From NCBI RefSeq assembly GCF_026210795.1, contig NC_089447.1, forward strand, positions 1,986,501 to 2,050,500: a DNA stretch of 64,000 bases, given 5' to 3'. The translations under genes and the position numbers were made by a program. The stretch's first letter is position 1; every line of letters starts with the position of its first letter. A model generated the notes under the pieces. That model did not search any database. It was not told where the DNA came from and saw only the letters and a program-made list of their open reading frames with translations. Below are positions 49,606 through 61,589 of this stretch, piece after piece. Origin of the DNA: Rhizophagus irregularis. Taxonomy: Eukaryota; Glomeromycota; Glomeromycetes; Glomerales; Glomeraceae.

Positions 49606-50100
49606 TTGGGCGGTTTGGTTTACGGTTTTATGGTGTTACTAGGTTCTATCACTTTTGTAATCTGTTCCGTAGGCCGTAGCTTAATTCACTGAAATAAAAA
49701 TAAAATTTAATCTAATGTGCGAATAGTATCCAAACAAAAAAAATCTTTTATTCTTGTATTTATCAATATAGTTAATGGAAATGCTATACTAATATAACCT
49801 TATAAAAAATTAAATGTTTTTTTTTTCAAAAATTTCATAATACTTACACGATTCTTAAGATCTAAAAACGTTACAAATTCTTTCAAATCGATTCTTCACA
49901 TAAGGCCTTCTTCTAGATGTATCCACCGGTTTGAGTAGATTATTTAGTGATAGTAGTTTAATAGTACTGTTTCAATTTGTGATTCTTTATACTATTCGCA
50001 CATTAGATTAACTTTTATTTTTATTTCAGTGAATTAAGCTACGGAACAGATTACAAAAGCGATAACCCATAAAACCGTAAACCAAACCGCTCAATACTAA
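49606..50100. repeat. Inverted duplication with arms of about 110-125 bp
   Basis: The left arm (about 49606-49731) includes GCGGTTTGGTTTACGGTTTT, TTTTGTAATCTGTTCCGTAG and TCTAATGTGCGAATAGTAT. The right arm (about 49985-50095) is its reverse complement with scattered changes and a few small indels. The spacer is about 250 bp. The right arm's outer part coincides with the 3' end of the kinase remnant, so a piece of a gene seems to have been copied in inverted orientation. Confidence 0.75.
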
Positions 50101-50505
50101 TCGAGGGGCAAACGTTTCTCAGGATCGGACTGTAATAAAGACGAAATGAGATTTTTGGCTTCCGAAGAGATTGATTTGGTACTACCGTGGCAATTTTTTG
50201 ATAAGTTTCACATAAGATTTCAACAATAAAAGGAGGCTTCCCAAACAAAAATTCATAACACAACATTCCAAGCGCTCACGAATCTATCTTTTGGCCATAA
50301 CCCGTGTCTTTGATCATTTCAGGTGCCAAGTAATAAGGCGTACAGGGTGTCATATGTATCTAGCTTGCGTCTGGTGTATGAATTGTCCATCCGAAATCCG
50401 AAATCTTTATCTTATCATCACTTGACAATAGTATATTATTTGGCTTCATATCTCGATGAATGACTTTTTCTTTTGAAGATAAAGTCCATTGTTTTGTTAG
50501 GCAAT
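50040..50505 (-). pseudogene. Aurora-like protein kinase remnant
   Basis: Reading the minus strand from about 50505 downwards, pieces in different frames match the C-lobe of a Ser/Thr kinase: a catalytic-loop to DFG region (50.40-50.48 kb), an APE-like segment (about 50.30-50.34 kb) and, in the open frame ending at 50051, MLCYEFLFGKPPF, typical of Aurora kinases. Stops and frame changes lie between them and the N-lobe is missing, so it cannot be active. Confidence 0.6.
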
Positions 50506-51782
50506 TCCATGTTCTCCTTTTGTTTTTATAAAAAAGAATAAAAATGAACTTTTTTAAAAAGAAAAAAAATATTTTTTTTTATTTTAAGATATAGACGGAA
50601 ACAGAGGAGAATAGGAGATACAAAGATACAAAACAAAAAAATACGGCCATGATACATATATAAAAAATTGGACTGATGTTATTATCACGTAATTAAATAG
50701 TTTTACGTGTTTTACGTGTTGTTAACTTTTCAGTTGCGTTTTTTTCGTTTTTTTATTAGTTTTTAGTTCGTATTTTTTCATATATAAAATACTTATTTAA
50801 TTTTTACTTTCATTTTACAGAGTAAACCAGTTACATAAACTACACGAAACTATAATATAAAATATTCCACTTTATTTGGTTGTCCGGAGCCGAAGCGAAG
50901 GACTATACATATGACATATGGATCACGTGCGCACCTCGCCGAAACTTTGTGCTACATAGATAAACAAACTGACGAGCGTTACAAAATATACTGCGCAAAA
51001 TTAAAAACTTTAGTTAGATTTGTAGAAATAAAGTAATGTATTTTATTTATTTATTTTTTTTTATCATTATACTCAAAGGGAGCAAACTATCTTTATTAAA
51101 TTTTATCAGTAGGTTAAAATTATAAACTTGCGGTTTTGATTGAAAAGTCTTCTTGAATTGTCTTTCTTGATTTCTTGATCTGCCCATTTTCAAGTATTCA
51201 GGGAATCCTATTAGTACCTGTGGCTTTATTTTCAGGATTGGAATAGTCTTTGGACTTGTCTTGATTTCCTGACCTATTTTTAGATTTTCTAGTAAAATAA
51301 AGAGTACCAATCTAGTGTTTTGCCTTCAATTTTGTAATTACATCCTATAAGATTGTTTAGATCTTCTCACTTTTCTGAAGTTTGCATTTGTGTTCCTCAG
51401 TTGTAATAATTTTAAAGGCTTCATAACCATTAATAGCCATTAAAGTCAGATGGAATTAGTTATTATAGAAGTAATAGAATAGCATTGCAATTATCATTGA
51501 ATTTGATATATTAAATAGAGCTGCTTGGAATTTTTTCCTTTCTTTCTTTTATAAAAAGATCAGGTAGCTGGATACCACCTTATTAGAATGTTTTCTAAGG
51601 ATGCTGTTCAGGTACCATTATCTCAGGTTTGCTTATATTATGTATTCATCTTTAATTTAAGTCTTATTATATTATATTTCTTTTGCTGAATAATTTTAAT
51701 GGAGACAACTTGCAAAGCAAGTCAGTATTTTACTAGATTAAAGAAATATTGTAAATTATAATCTTATTGATATTAACTAATA
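50506..51782. other. AT-rich degenerate region
   Basis: Includes a GC-richer patch at about 50880-50960 with a palindromic CATATGACATATG, probably a repeat relic. The minus frame 51047-51310 (MVLFILLENLKIGQ...) has no recognised similarity. No gene is supported. Confidence 0.35.
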
Positions 51783-51968
51783 CAGTTCACCCTCGCTATA
51801 GTGAATTTTTATATAGTGAATAATTTGCTATAGTAAAGAAAAGCTCAGGTACGGATTTTCTATATAAATAATAATTCTTAATACAGTTCACCTTCGCTAT
51901 AGTGAATCCCTTACTATAGTGAATCTTAACCTTCAGCCCATAAGCTTCACTATAGCGAGGGTGAACTG
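51783..51968. mobile_element. pogo/Tigger-like mini-element with TA target duplication
   Basis: TIRs CAGTTCACCCTCGCTATAGT at the left and the exact reverse complement at the right, flanked by TA (51781-51782 and 51969-51970). The CAGT...CTCGCTATA ends are like those of pogo/Tigger-type Tc1-mariner elements. A second, slightly diverged left TIR starts at 51884, also after TA, so an 85-bp element (51884-51968) is nested in or shares an end with the 186-bp one. No coding capacity. Confidence 0.8.
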
Positions 51969-51970
51969 TA

Positions 51971-54900
51971 CCTGTTCTATTGATTGATATCCTATAATTA
52001 TGTACATGACCTTCTTCTCAATAGTTTTAAAATATTTGATTTTTTTGTCCTTTATTATAAATGCTAACTTTGGCTTAAGTACTAATATGCTAACCCTTAA
52101 ATCATTCAAATAGTTCTGCAAGTAAAGCTTCTTCTATTTTAAAGAAACTTTATAATAAAGAAATTAGCAGTTTCAGCTTTTTTGTAGAGTTTATTTATTC
52201 TTTTTATGTTTACATCTCAATAAAGTTACAGGTGATATAAATAAATTTATTATAGGAAGTTATACTTATTCTAATTGGTGTAATGTATTATCAGAAATTA
52301 CTATTTTTAGTGAATTTGATGAATCTGCATCATCTTAATCCAAAGTAAAATTCATATCAATTACATCACCTATTAGTTGAATTTGTTAATTCTGGTTATC
52401 CTAAAAGGTTTTAACAAAATTCAGATATATCTTTCCAAAAGTCTTAAGAATAATAATAATAGTTTGATTTTCAAAGAATTTTAGCAAAGTAGTAAAGATG
52501 TTGAATTCTCCATCAATATCTTCATAATTAATAAGTCCTGGTATAGTGATTATTACTTTTATAAAAAAGTTCTCAATAAATGGAAATATTTGCTTGTAAA
52601 AAATCTAGTATAACTGAATTATAAAGCTTCTTTTTTAACTTTCTTAATAAAATATTCAATAACTACAATTGCTATTGATATAGTTAAATAGCTAGGCATT
52701 AGAACTCTTCAAAAAAGTAGATGTTTTCTTTTTTGCATTGATTTTTCCTATTAGCTTTTGTTGAAAAATATTTTCTGTTTTTCATGTAAAATTCTGGAAA
52801 TAAAATCTATAGAAGAGTGTTTTCTCTCAATATATTTTATTTAACAATATAAATATATGCTAAATATAATACTAGACAGATATAATATTAGTTTTTTATT
52901 TTTTTTATATATTGTTTTATTAAATTCAGTTTTCTGGTATTATGAAAATTAAATATTCTTTTTTGTCTAATTTTTCTTGTAATCTTTTACAGTTTTTAAT
53001 ATGCTAAAATCTCTTAAATTGAATGGTTTGAGAAAAAGAATTTTAAGTATATATATTTAAGATACTATCAAAAAAGAAAAAACTCCTTATTATTGAAATC
53101 TATTATAACTTATTGTAATTTAAAATCTGATTTTAATTACAGGTTGAAGAAGTACTTTTGTCATAAAATTTACCTGAAATTTTTCTGGCAAATTGAGAAT
53201 TATCAGAGTTTTACTTATAAAATAAGTCACTTTCAAATTTAAAGTAAAAATTGTATATAAAATTCTTTGCAGATCTTATTATAAAAGGAAATTTTATGTT
53301 ACATTGTTATAATTTTTCCCTTTTTAGCTAATTAACTAATAGAATTTAAGAAAAAAGTAAGGTAAAAATCATAATTTTCTACAGTAACTTTTATTATAAA
53401 TAAATGAAGTTCTGAATTATTCCAGTAAATTAGGATAAATTGTATTATAATTTTTGGATAATAAAAAGACCTATAATTAGGCAAATATTATTTAAATAAA
53501 GTTATTTCTATAGAATTCTTATTTCAAATGTTAAGAAATTTTTTAGTAATACTAAATAAATGATTATTAAATTGTTGGAAAATTTAGGTAAATTTTTAGT
53601 AATATTATATAGCAAATTATGGTGAATTTAATTAAATTTTTAGTAATATTATACAAATAATATAATGTAAATTGTAGTGAATTTAATCAAATTTTTAGTA
53701 ATGTTATATAAATATGATGCAAATTGTAGTAAATTTAGTTGAATTTTTAGTAATATTATGCAAATGTAATGTAAATTATAAAAAATTTAGTCAAATTTTT
53801 AGTAATGTTATATAAATTGTTATAAATTTAAATAAATTTTTTAGTAATATTATATAATGCAAATTGTAGAAAATTGTGGTGAATTTTGCATTTTTTTGGT
53901 AAATATTAATTAAATTTTTGAATAATTTAGAATAATTTTAGACAATTGACACAATGATTACCTAACAGTATATATATAGAGTTTCTAGATAAATGATAAG
54001 TAATTTATAGATTAATTATGTTAAAGTTATCATAAAATAGTTTACTTTATATAATTTTATTTTATTTTTGACTTTAATAAATTTATAAGTGTACTGCAAT
54101 TATTAAAAAAAAAATTTAGACAATTGAGTAAAAATATAATTAGTATTGCTATCTGAAACTCATTTAATAATAAAATTCAAAATCCAAAAACTTTATTTTA
54201 ATAAAAAAATTGGTAAATCTGAAACTTTTCTAAATTATAATTAGTTTCAGATAAGTATGAAAACAGTTTAGACAATTAATTTTATTATAAAAAAATAGTT
54301 TCAAATTGAATTTTAACTAAACTAAAATTTTGAAAAAATAGTTTTAGCAAACATCTTTAAACATAATATTCTCAAAGATAATTTAATAACAATTTTAAAT
54401 AATTGAATGTAAATAGTATAAATATAATATTTTCAGAAACAATTTAATAAAATTTTGCAATAATTTTATTTAGACAATTGAGAGAAATTATTAATAATAA
54501 TTTTAAACAATTTAATGTAAATGCTATGATAATTTAATTTCAATCTTACTTGTTAAGTAAGATTAAAATAAAATTTTAGCTTTCTTACTGTACTTTTTAT
54601 TTTTAACAAAAATACCACATGTTTTAAATCTTCAATAAAATGAGTGCATATTTATTAAATATAAAATACTTACTAGATGTGAATTTTTTTGTTATTTCCT
54701 TTAAACAAAATAAACTTCTTTCTTAATAAAAATGGAATAAACTTATAAAAATAAAAATACTACAAAAAGTAAAAAAACTACTAATACTAGTTTAAAAATT
54801 TCACATAATTTATTATAATATTATTTATTAACAAATGTACAATTATTATTTAACTAGTAATATTTACTAATATTCTCTATTTAAAAAAAATATTTTACTT

Positions 54901-55077
54901 CCTTCACTTCCTTCTTAAATATCTTCTAAAAGTGTTTTATCAGTTTTAAAGAATTTAGATTTGACTAAAATTATTCATTTATCAAAATGCTTATTTTTTA
55001 AAGTTACTTATATTTAAAATTTTACGGTATTAAAAAAACTTATTAAATTTCATGTTCAAAAAAAACTAACTGAAATA
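51971..55077. other. Very AT-rich, gene-free region with diffuse repeats
   Basis: About 3.1 kb of extreme AT content. At about 53540-53900 five to six loose copies of a 55-65 bp unit containing AAATTTTTAGTAATATTATA and AATTGTAGTGAATTTAAT follow one another. At 54.1-54.55 kb TTTAGACAATTGAG-type motifs recur. No ORF above noise. Confidence 0.55.
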
Positions 55078-55375
55078 GGACCCCAGATATCTCCAAAACA
55101 GGTCATAGTCCACACTTTGCAGAATACTAAGGCATAGTAGCCTTTATCTTTATTAATTATTTATCAAACTTTACAAAATTACATATAAGAAAAGGAAAAT
55201 AAAATAAAAACTAACTAAAAACAAAGCTATATAGTCTTCTAGAAAGAAATTAAAATTAAAAGAAAATTCAAAAGAAAATTCGCTAATACTAACACTTCCT
55301 AGATCTCCCCTTTGATATATTCCAACCAAAGTAGAAGCAACTACGCTAACAAAATAATGAATGACGCGCCCACTA

Positions 55376-56981
55376 TTAAAATCGACACTCCATCCTGCAA
55401 AAGCGGTTATTAAGTAGCACCGTTAGACGACCCATAAAACCTGAAATGTGATTAAACCAAGATAATCCATATTGCATCGAGTTTTTTAACCAATCGGTTC
55501 TGGAGTCACGTGAATCAACATGGGTCAGAGGTGGTAAAGACGAATAAGGTAAATAAGAAGATTTGGGCAAACCTTTAGGCCTTGAAGATTGTTTAAGTTT
55601 TGAAGAAATATTTATCGTATGTTCCCATAATCCTTTATCATACGAACGCGGATTCCAAATTCGTTTACGGAATTTGTTGATAAAATTGTTATGTATGGCG
55701 GTGACCACATTCATAGCAGCGGGGTGAGGAATACCTAAGTTTTCAAAAACTTCCAGAAAGGCGGTAGGCAAACAGCCACGGACAAGACTATAGGAAGACC
55801 AGTTGTTAGACGAAAAAGTCCAGCAAGGAAGGGAAGTAACTCTATTAATTGAAGAAGAGTAGTCACAATTGGCATTATCACCCGCTTCTTTAATTTTTTG
55901 AGTAAGATGGTGAAGATATGACGTTAAAATTTGATGTAGTTTAACGCGGCGCTTTTTGCATAAAAATAAGTGCATAAAATCTTCTAAGTGGTCTTCACAA
56001 GAACGACAGGTTAGAATCTCTACATATAAATCAGGTTGTGTCCTTTTCAGTGATTCCAAAGTAGGTAAGTCTTCCAGAAAAAGTTGAAATTTCAACGTAT
56101 AATGTCTAGAGACATTTTCCTTAGTGAAGGAATTATCAAATTTGGGTTGGAACATTAACGTATGCCAGGTAAGAGCCCAGTCAACCACGTATCGGGATGG
56201 ATCTGTTAAAAGAGAAATGAAACGGAAACGAGAAAGGGCTAAAAGATCTTTCATATACAACATCTGGTGATATTGTTTAAACAGATGTCTTGGGTTAGAT
56301 TCACAGACTACGTCATCATAAGTCATAATATAATCATGAACCGCGGCAAGATCGAGGCGAGAAATAAGAATAGCATCATCAGATGTGTGGGCAGTATTGG
56401 CAAGAGAGTCAGCGAAGTCATTCCAATAAAAATTAGAGTAAGCTTTAACCTTGAAGGGTAAAACTGAAAGTTGTTTATCAACAATCAGTTGTTGGATGAT
56501 GGCCCAAAGTTCAAAATTGGTAGTCTTATAATAAAGACGAGAATCTGAATAATCAGATAAGAAACAATGTTTCAAACCCTCGATGGAAGACTGTGAGTCT
56601 GTATAAATGTGAACTACAGAGTTGGCAGGAGAGGCTGATAAAGCTGCATAGATAGCAGCAGCTTCAGCTCGAGAAGAGGAAGGCCAATCACGGATAATAC
56701 CCCGCTTATAAGTGGCAATAGAGTAGACCAGAATCCTTAACAATTTGAACCCAGCCCCATCCCATAGAAACATCACACGTTCCTAAATTAATAAGAGAAC
56801 CATCAGTGTAAAAGGTATATTGAGAGTCTAAAGAAAGCACGACCGATGAGGAAGCAGCAACATCGCCAGCCGTAAGTAAATGAGGAGTAGGCAAAGCTTC
56901 ATCAATAATATCGAAAGGAGGTATGGGGAATATCAGCAGCAAGCATCGAGGAACCTGAAGGATTACAAGATGCGGTAACAA
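55376..56981 (-). pseudogene. LINE ORF2, RNase H domain and C-terminus
   Basis: RNase H motifs in order: YTFYTDGSL (first Asp), SSRAEAAAIYAALSA (Glu), VVHIYTDSQSSIEGL (second Asp) and NDFADSLANTA (last Asp). A frameshift near 56.72-56.77 kb separates the first motif from the others. A tail of about 330 residues follows with a CRSCEDHLEDFMHLFLC motif, a CCHC-like cysteine/histidine cluster often present at the end of LINE ORF2. Confidence 0.85.
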
Positions 56982-57089
56982 AGTCCATGATTTTCGCCCA
57001 CGACACCGTAGCAGTCAAACTGGATGTGTGATTCAAAATGGATGATTTCTTCATGCAGAAAATCCTTACGACCTGACGAAGGAGAGGCC

Positions 57090-58694
57090 TCAATAAGCAG
57101 CGGCGAAAACAGAACCAGTAACAACTGATTTCTTTGAATAGGAAGATTTGTTAATGTTTAAGTTACAGCCAGGACAAGGTCGTAGAGTAATTAAATCGCT
57201 CGGACGAGATAGACAATCTGAAGTCCAATGTACCATAGTACAAGTGGAGCGTTTGGGTTGGAGCTGAATCTGTTTGCCGAATAAAGGAAGGCCATTATCA
57301 TTCAGCATAACAATCCAATTTTTCTTATAACCAGAAGGAGGAATGCAAGGAGCAAGTTCTTTTGCAATCAGGCTCACAGGTTGTTGTTTAGTCAAGAAAC
57401 GGTCCCTTAACAAACCAGGCTTATCTGGAATCGTGACATTAATAGAGAGATTTTTGTACCACATGGGAAGACGGGCATTACCACGCTTTTGAACAGAGTT
57501 GGCATATATAACAGACCAAGAGAGCAAATATGTTCCTTGAGGCGTCAAAAGTTGCGAAAGATAGAAAAAGCCACGTTTTCGAAGTCTTGTTAAATTGGCT
57601 TTAAATACATCCAAAGAAAGACATTGATAAATAGGAGTATGGCCATTGGGGTAAGTTAAATCAAGCACAAATGATAGATTAGCGCGTGACAAACGAAAAG
57701 GAGTTGAGAGCAAAGAAGCTAAAGTATTAGCGATATAATCTTGTTTAAAAATTATGAGAGAAGACCAACAAGTCCAATCCAAAACCATTAAAGGAGAAAT
57801 AGGAATTAAACAATAAAATTGAATAAATCGCAACCTATAATTAAATAATAACCTCATAAAAACAGAAGAAGAATTTGCTAACAAAAATAAATTAGTAAAA
57901 TGACTTTGTTGTTGAAATGAAAATAAATTGATCAAACCCAAAGCATGTGTTAAATATAACACCACATTAGGAACAGAGCGTGATAATTTGGCTTTATGTT
58001 TAACTAAAGCACGAACTGAAGAGGTAATAGTGGAGCATGCAGCCTCAGATAAGTGTGTAACTTGCATTCGATAGTCCAATTTCGAAATCAAAACAGTATT
58101 ATAAAGATACACCACTTGTTGAACAGTCAGTTTTGCAGAGCGAAGAATTGCAGAGAAAGAATGACATTCTTGTTTAAGTTGTTGTCGAATAAAGTTCCTA
58201 GAGCCGTTAATATTAAACCAAACTCCTAAAAACCGGAAAGATGAGGACATAGAAATAGGAGTAACAATAATGTTGGGCGTGGAGTTGAGCGATGAAATCG
58301 ACAAATTAAAGGCTATGGGAGACAAATCTCGAGGAGCAACGACTGCATTGGTGGCTAAAACATATTTGTTATGATTGGCTGAGGTATTGTTTAAACAATA
58401 AAATTCTTCAGTAATAGACAACATATGTTCCATTCCTTCTTTAGAAGAAGAGATTAAAGTAGAATCATCCATGAACACCAAATTATTAATTTCTAAAACA
58501 TCTGGAGAACAAGAGTTTGATGAAATGAAGTAGCATAGGAACCAACGGAGTTTAGCACTAAACAATAAGGGGCTTTCTTCTCATTTCTGAGAGTTGTAAG
58601 TAAAGGGTCTAAATAAATAATCCATAAAAGCGGAGAGATAACTTCACCTTGGTCTATTCCAATTCTAACTCTATATGGTGGAGTAAGGCCATGT
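57090..58694 (-). pseudogene. LINE ORF2, second half of reverse transcriptase and linker
   Basis: Contains RT motif C as NNLVFMDDSTLISS and thumb-like sequence (SSSFRFLGVWFNINGSRNF), then LTRLRKRGFFYLSQLL and a CPGCNLNIN element. The frame continues the RT domain of the next segment after removal of the MITE at 58695-58905; a further frame change lies near 58.57 kb. Confidence 0.85.
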
Positions 58695-58905
58695 AGTGTT
58701 TCGATCTGGATAAAACCTCAAATATTTTAACGTGGGATTATGATTAAAAAAGGTTACAAATTTCGGCTTTGAGTGGACTATAATTTCGGCCAGAATTAAA
58801 ATAATATTATTCCATAAATTTTTATTAATTTTGGTGGTCCCAGCCTAAATTAACCGAGCCGGTATCCGGATAAAAACCGGATAAAACCGCTACGGATCGA
58901 AACTC
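58695..58905. mobile_element. 211-bp Mutator-like MITE inserted in the LINE RT domain
   Basis: Flanked by an exact 11-bp direct duplication TAAGGCCATGT (58684-58694 and 58906-58916). Ends are inverted: AGTGTTTCGATC at the left, and GAGTTTCGATC in the reverse complement of the right. Target duplications of 9-11 bp are characteristic of MULEs. Inside is a tandem CCGGATAAAAA/CCGGATAAAA. No coding capacity. Confidence 0.85.
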
Positions 58906-59837
58906 TAAGGCCATGTGCGGTAATGACATGATTAGAACGTGACATAAATAAAGAGAGTAAGAATTGAATAGCATTTTGAGGTAAACGTAAACGTTGGAGA
59001 GCAAAACGCAACATAGATAAATCCACAGAATCAAATGCTTTTGAAATGTCTTGAGAAAGAATCCATAAGGGTTGTTTAGTGACTACCGAATCATGAATGA
59101 TGGATTCCAGAGTAATAATAGGATCATGGCAGGACCCTCCAGGTAAACCTGCAAAATTACCGCCTTGGAGAACATGGTGAGAGGCAAGTAAAGGAGCGAG
59201 ACGATTGTAAAAAAGTTTAACCAAAGCCTTACGAATCACCTCCAATAAAGTGATAGGACGTGTATTTTTAAGTTGGCATTTCCATTCATGCGGTTTAGGA
59301 ATAGGAAAAACAGTAGCTTGTCTCCATAAATCAGGGATATTTGCGTTTGATAAACAGGCGCAAATTAGGTTAAAAAGAAGAGCAGAAGCAGAAGGTCCTA
59401 AATGTTTCAACATCTCATATGAGATCATAGAAGGTCCTGGGGCTTTATCATTAGGCATGGAGGAAATCGTCGAAGACCATTCTTCAAGAGTAGGAAGATC
59501 CACAAGCTGAATCAAAAATAGTTGGAGAGACATCAGCAAGCGGCGCATAATCATTAGACCATCGATCAGGCAAATCCTGTATGGAAGAAGGAGGAGTAGA
59601 AGTAATTGGAACAAAATTTTGAAAATGATCAATAACTTCTTGATCAATAGCATCTGGAGAAGTTAATAAAGTAGGGTGTGTTGGATGATCAATAAAAATA
59701 CAGTCAAGAATTATTCGCCGTCTGGTTCGTGATAAAGCAGACTCAATAAAAGTGGAAATATCATTGGTAAAGTTATCATTCCGAGCATCAATCTTTGCCT
59801 GAATAAAGGAAGCTTGGAATTCTTTTTCTTTAAGCAA
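58906..59837 (-). pseudogene. LINE ORF2, first half of reverse transcriptase
   Basis: RT motifs: TLEEWSSTISSMPNDKAPGP, RPITLLEVIRKALVKLFYNR, GGNFAGLPGGSCHDPI and motif A WILSQDISKAFDSVDLSMLR with its catalytic aspartate. A frameshift near 59.49-59.65 kb separates it from the upstream linker (MLKEKEFQASFIQAKI...). The MITE interrupts it after HVITAHGL. Confidence 0.9.
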
Positions 59838-59846
59838 AAGTAAACT

Positions 59847-61270
59847 TCACAAAAGTAGAGTCATATTCTCTATTATTTGAAGTAAATTAACAAAATTATC
59901 AATTCTTGCATCTCGAAGAAGGGGAGGAAGGGTAATAGGTGTAACAAATGTTTGTTTATAAAGGGATAAAAGATTATTAAGACGTATATAATATGAGGAC
60001 CATTTGGTTTCATGATGAATAAAATAGGATGTAGGGGTCTTATGAAGGGAACGGATAGTCTTAGCTACATTAGATAAAAATCTATAAGATTGGCATAAAC
60101 TTTCCAAGTCTTTAGGCTTTTTTGGAACATAGGTGTTGCCCACAGTAACTGAGGGTAAGGCGGAATTAGCAGCTTTGATAATCCTAGAATGAAGATATTC
60201 ACACTTCTGATTGAGAGGCCACGCGTCAAAAATGATTGGATCAATTGGACATAATTTATCCAAATTATCAGCAAAGGCAGTCCATTGATCAGTAGAAATG
60301 GAATCATATTTGAAAACACGTCGAGTATTACGACCAAGTTGTCGAGCACGTGCAGATTTAATAGCATCTGATAATAATGAAGCATCAAAATATGTAATAA
60401 TAGGGTTATGATCAGAAATGTGTAAATCATGAGCATCAAAAATAGAAGCTGTTAACATGTATTGGCGAAGAAGTGGGCAAGACCAAACAAAGTCAATACG
60501 AGTAATAGTGTCCAAATGGTGATAAGTACCTAAGGTACCAGATAAGTTAAGGGGGGTGCAGTCCTCATAATTATGAGAAAGCAAATAATGAAATAATTTG
60601 TGAATACGTTTAGCAGCAACCTGAGGTTGGTGCAAAAATATAGGGTAATATTTCTCTAGATTCATATTAAAATCATCGCAAATAGCATGGTGAAAATTTT
60701 GTGAAGAAGTTTGAGAAATAAGAGAAATTAATTGATCAATGACTTCGTAATGAAGAACAAGATCATTTGTAGGGGGATATAGACGACAAATATACGCAAT
60801 TTAACATTGCCTTTAAAAAATAAGTCTACAGAAAGAATTCGAGAAGAATGGGATTGATAAAATTGAACATGCGTAGCTAAAGAGCTATGTATAAACAAAG
60901 AGACACCACCAGAGGAACGGCCGTGTTTGGTAAAATTCAAATCAGAATGAAAAGAAGTATAATCACAAACACGCTTAGATAAAAATTTCATTTGTTTAGG
61001 TGATAAATGAGTATTAACAATGCCACCAAAGGAGATGTGATTACGAGAAAAAAAGGAAGAAATTTGGTCCATTTTAAAGGAACCTTGACCAGGAGTTTTA
61101 AGACCATTAACATTAAAGGAAGAAATGTTAAAAGAATTGGGGATGGAGGAAGTAGAAGAAAAAGGAGAAAATAATGTATCAGATATAGGATCGTTAAAAA
61201 TATCACTAAAATCAACGGGGTTGGGAGGATTTCGCACAAAGGTATCATAATCTATATTATTGTCCATCAT
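59847..61270 (-). pseudogene. LINE ORF2, APE-type endonuclease domain
   Basis: The N-terminal part (60728-61270) has FNISSFNVNGLKTPGQGSFK; the C-terminal part (59847-60665) has GTYHHLDTITRIDFVWSCPL and DLHISDHNPIITYFD, the conserved SDH box of apurinic endonucleases. The frame is broken between 60665 and 60780. Confidence 0.88.
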
Positions 61271-61589
61271 TACTACACTATGATAGGAATTACGGGGTGA
61301 AAGTGGAGGATAACAAATTAATCAGACGAAGTCTCATTGACTAAGTCCGAGGAAAAGCCACCAGAAATGGAGCTAATAAATCTTTCAATAGAACCGGATA
61401 AATGATCGAATTTGTTATCTAAAGATCGTTGAAAGGAATAAATTTCAGCGCGTTCTTTATTAATAGTAGCTTCATCAGCAGTTTCAGGGATGGGGGAGGA
61501 GGAAATGGTGGAGAGGAAGACAGGAACCGTTGGGGGAGGGAGAATCGGGCCGGAAAGAGGCTTATTTGAGGTGGGCGGGTTGGATTGTG

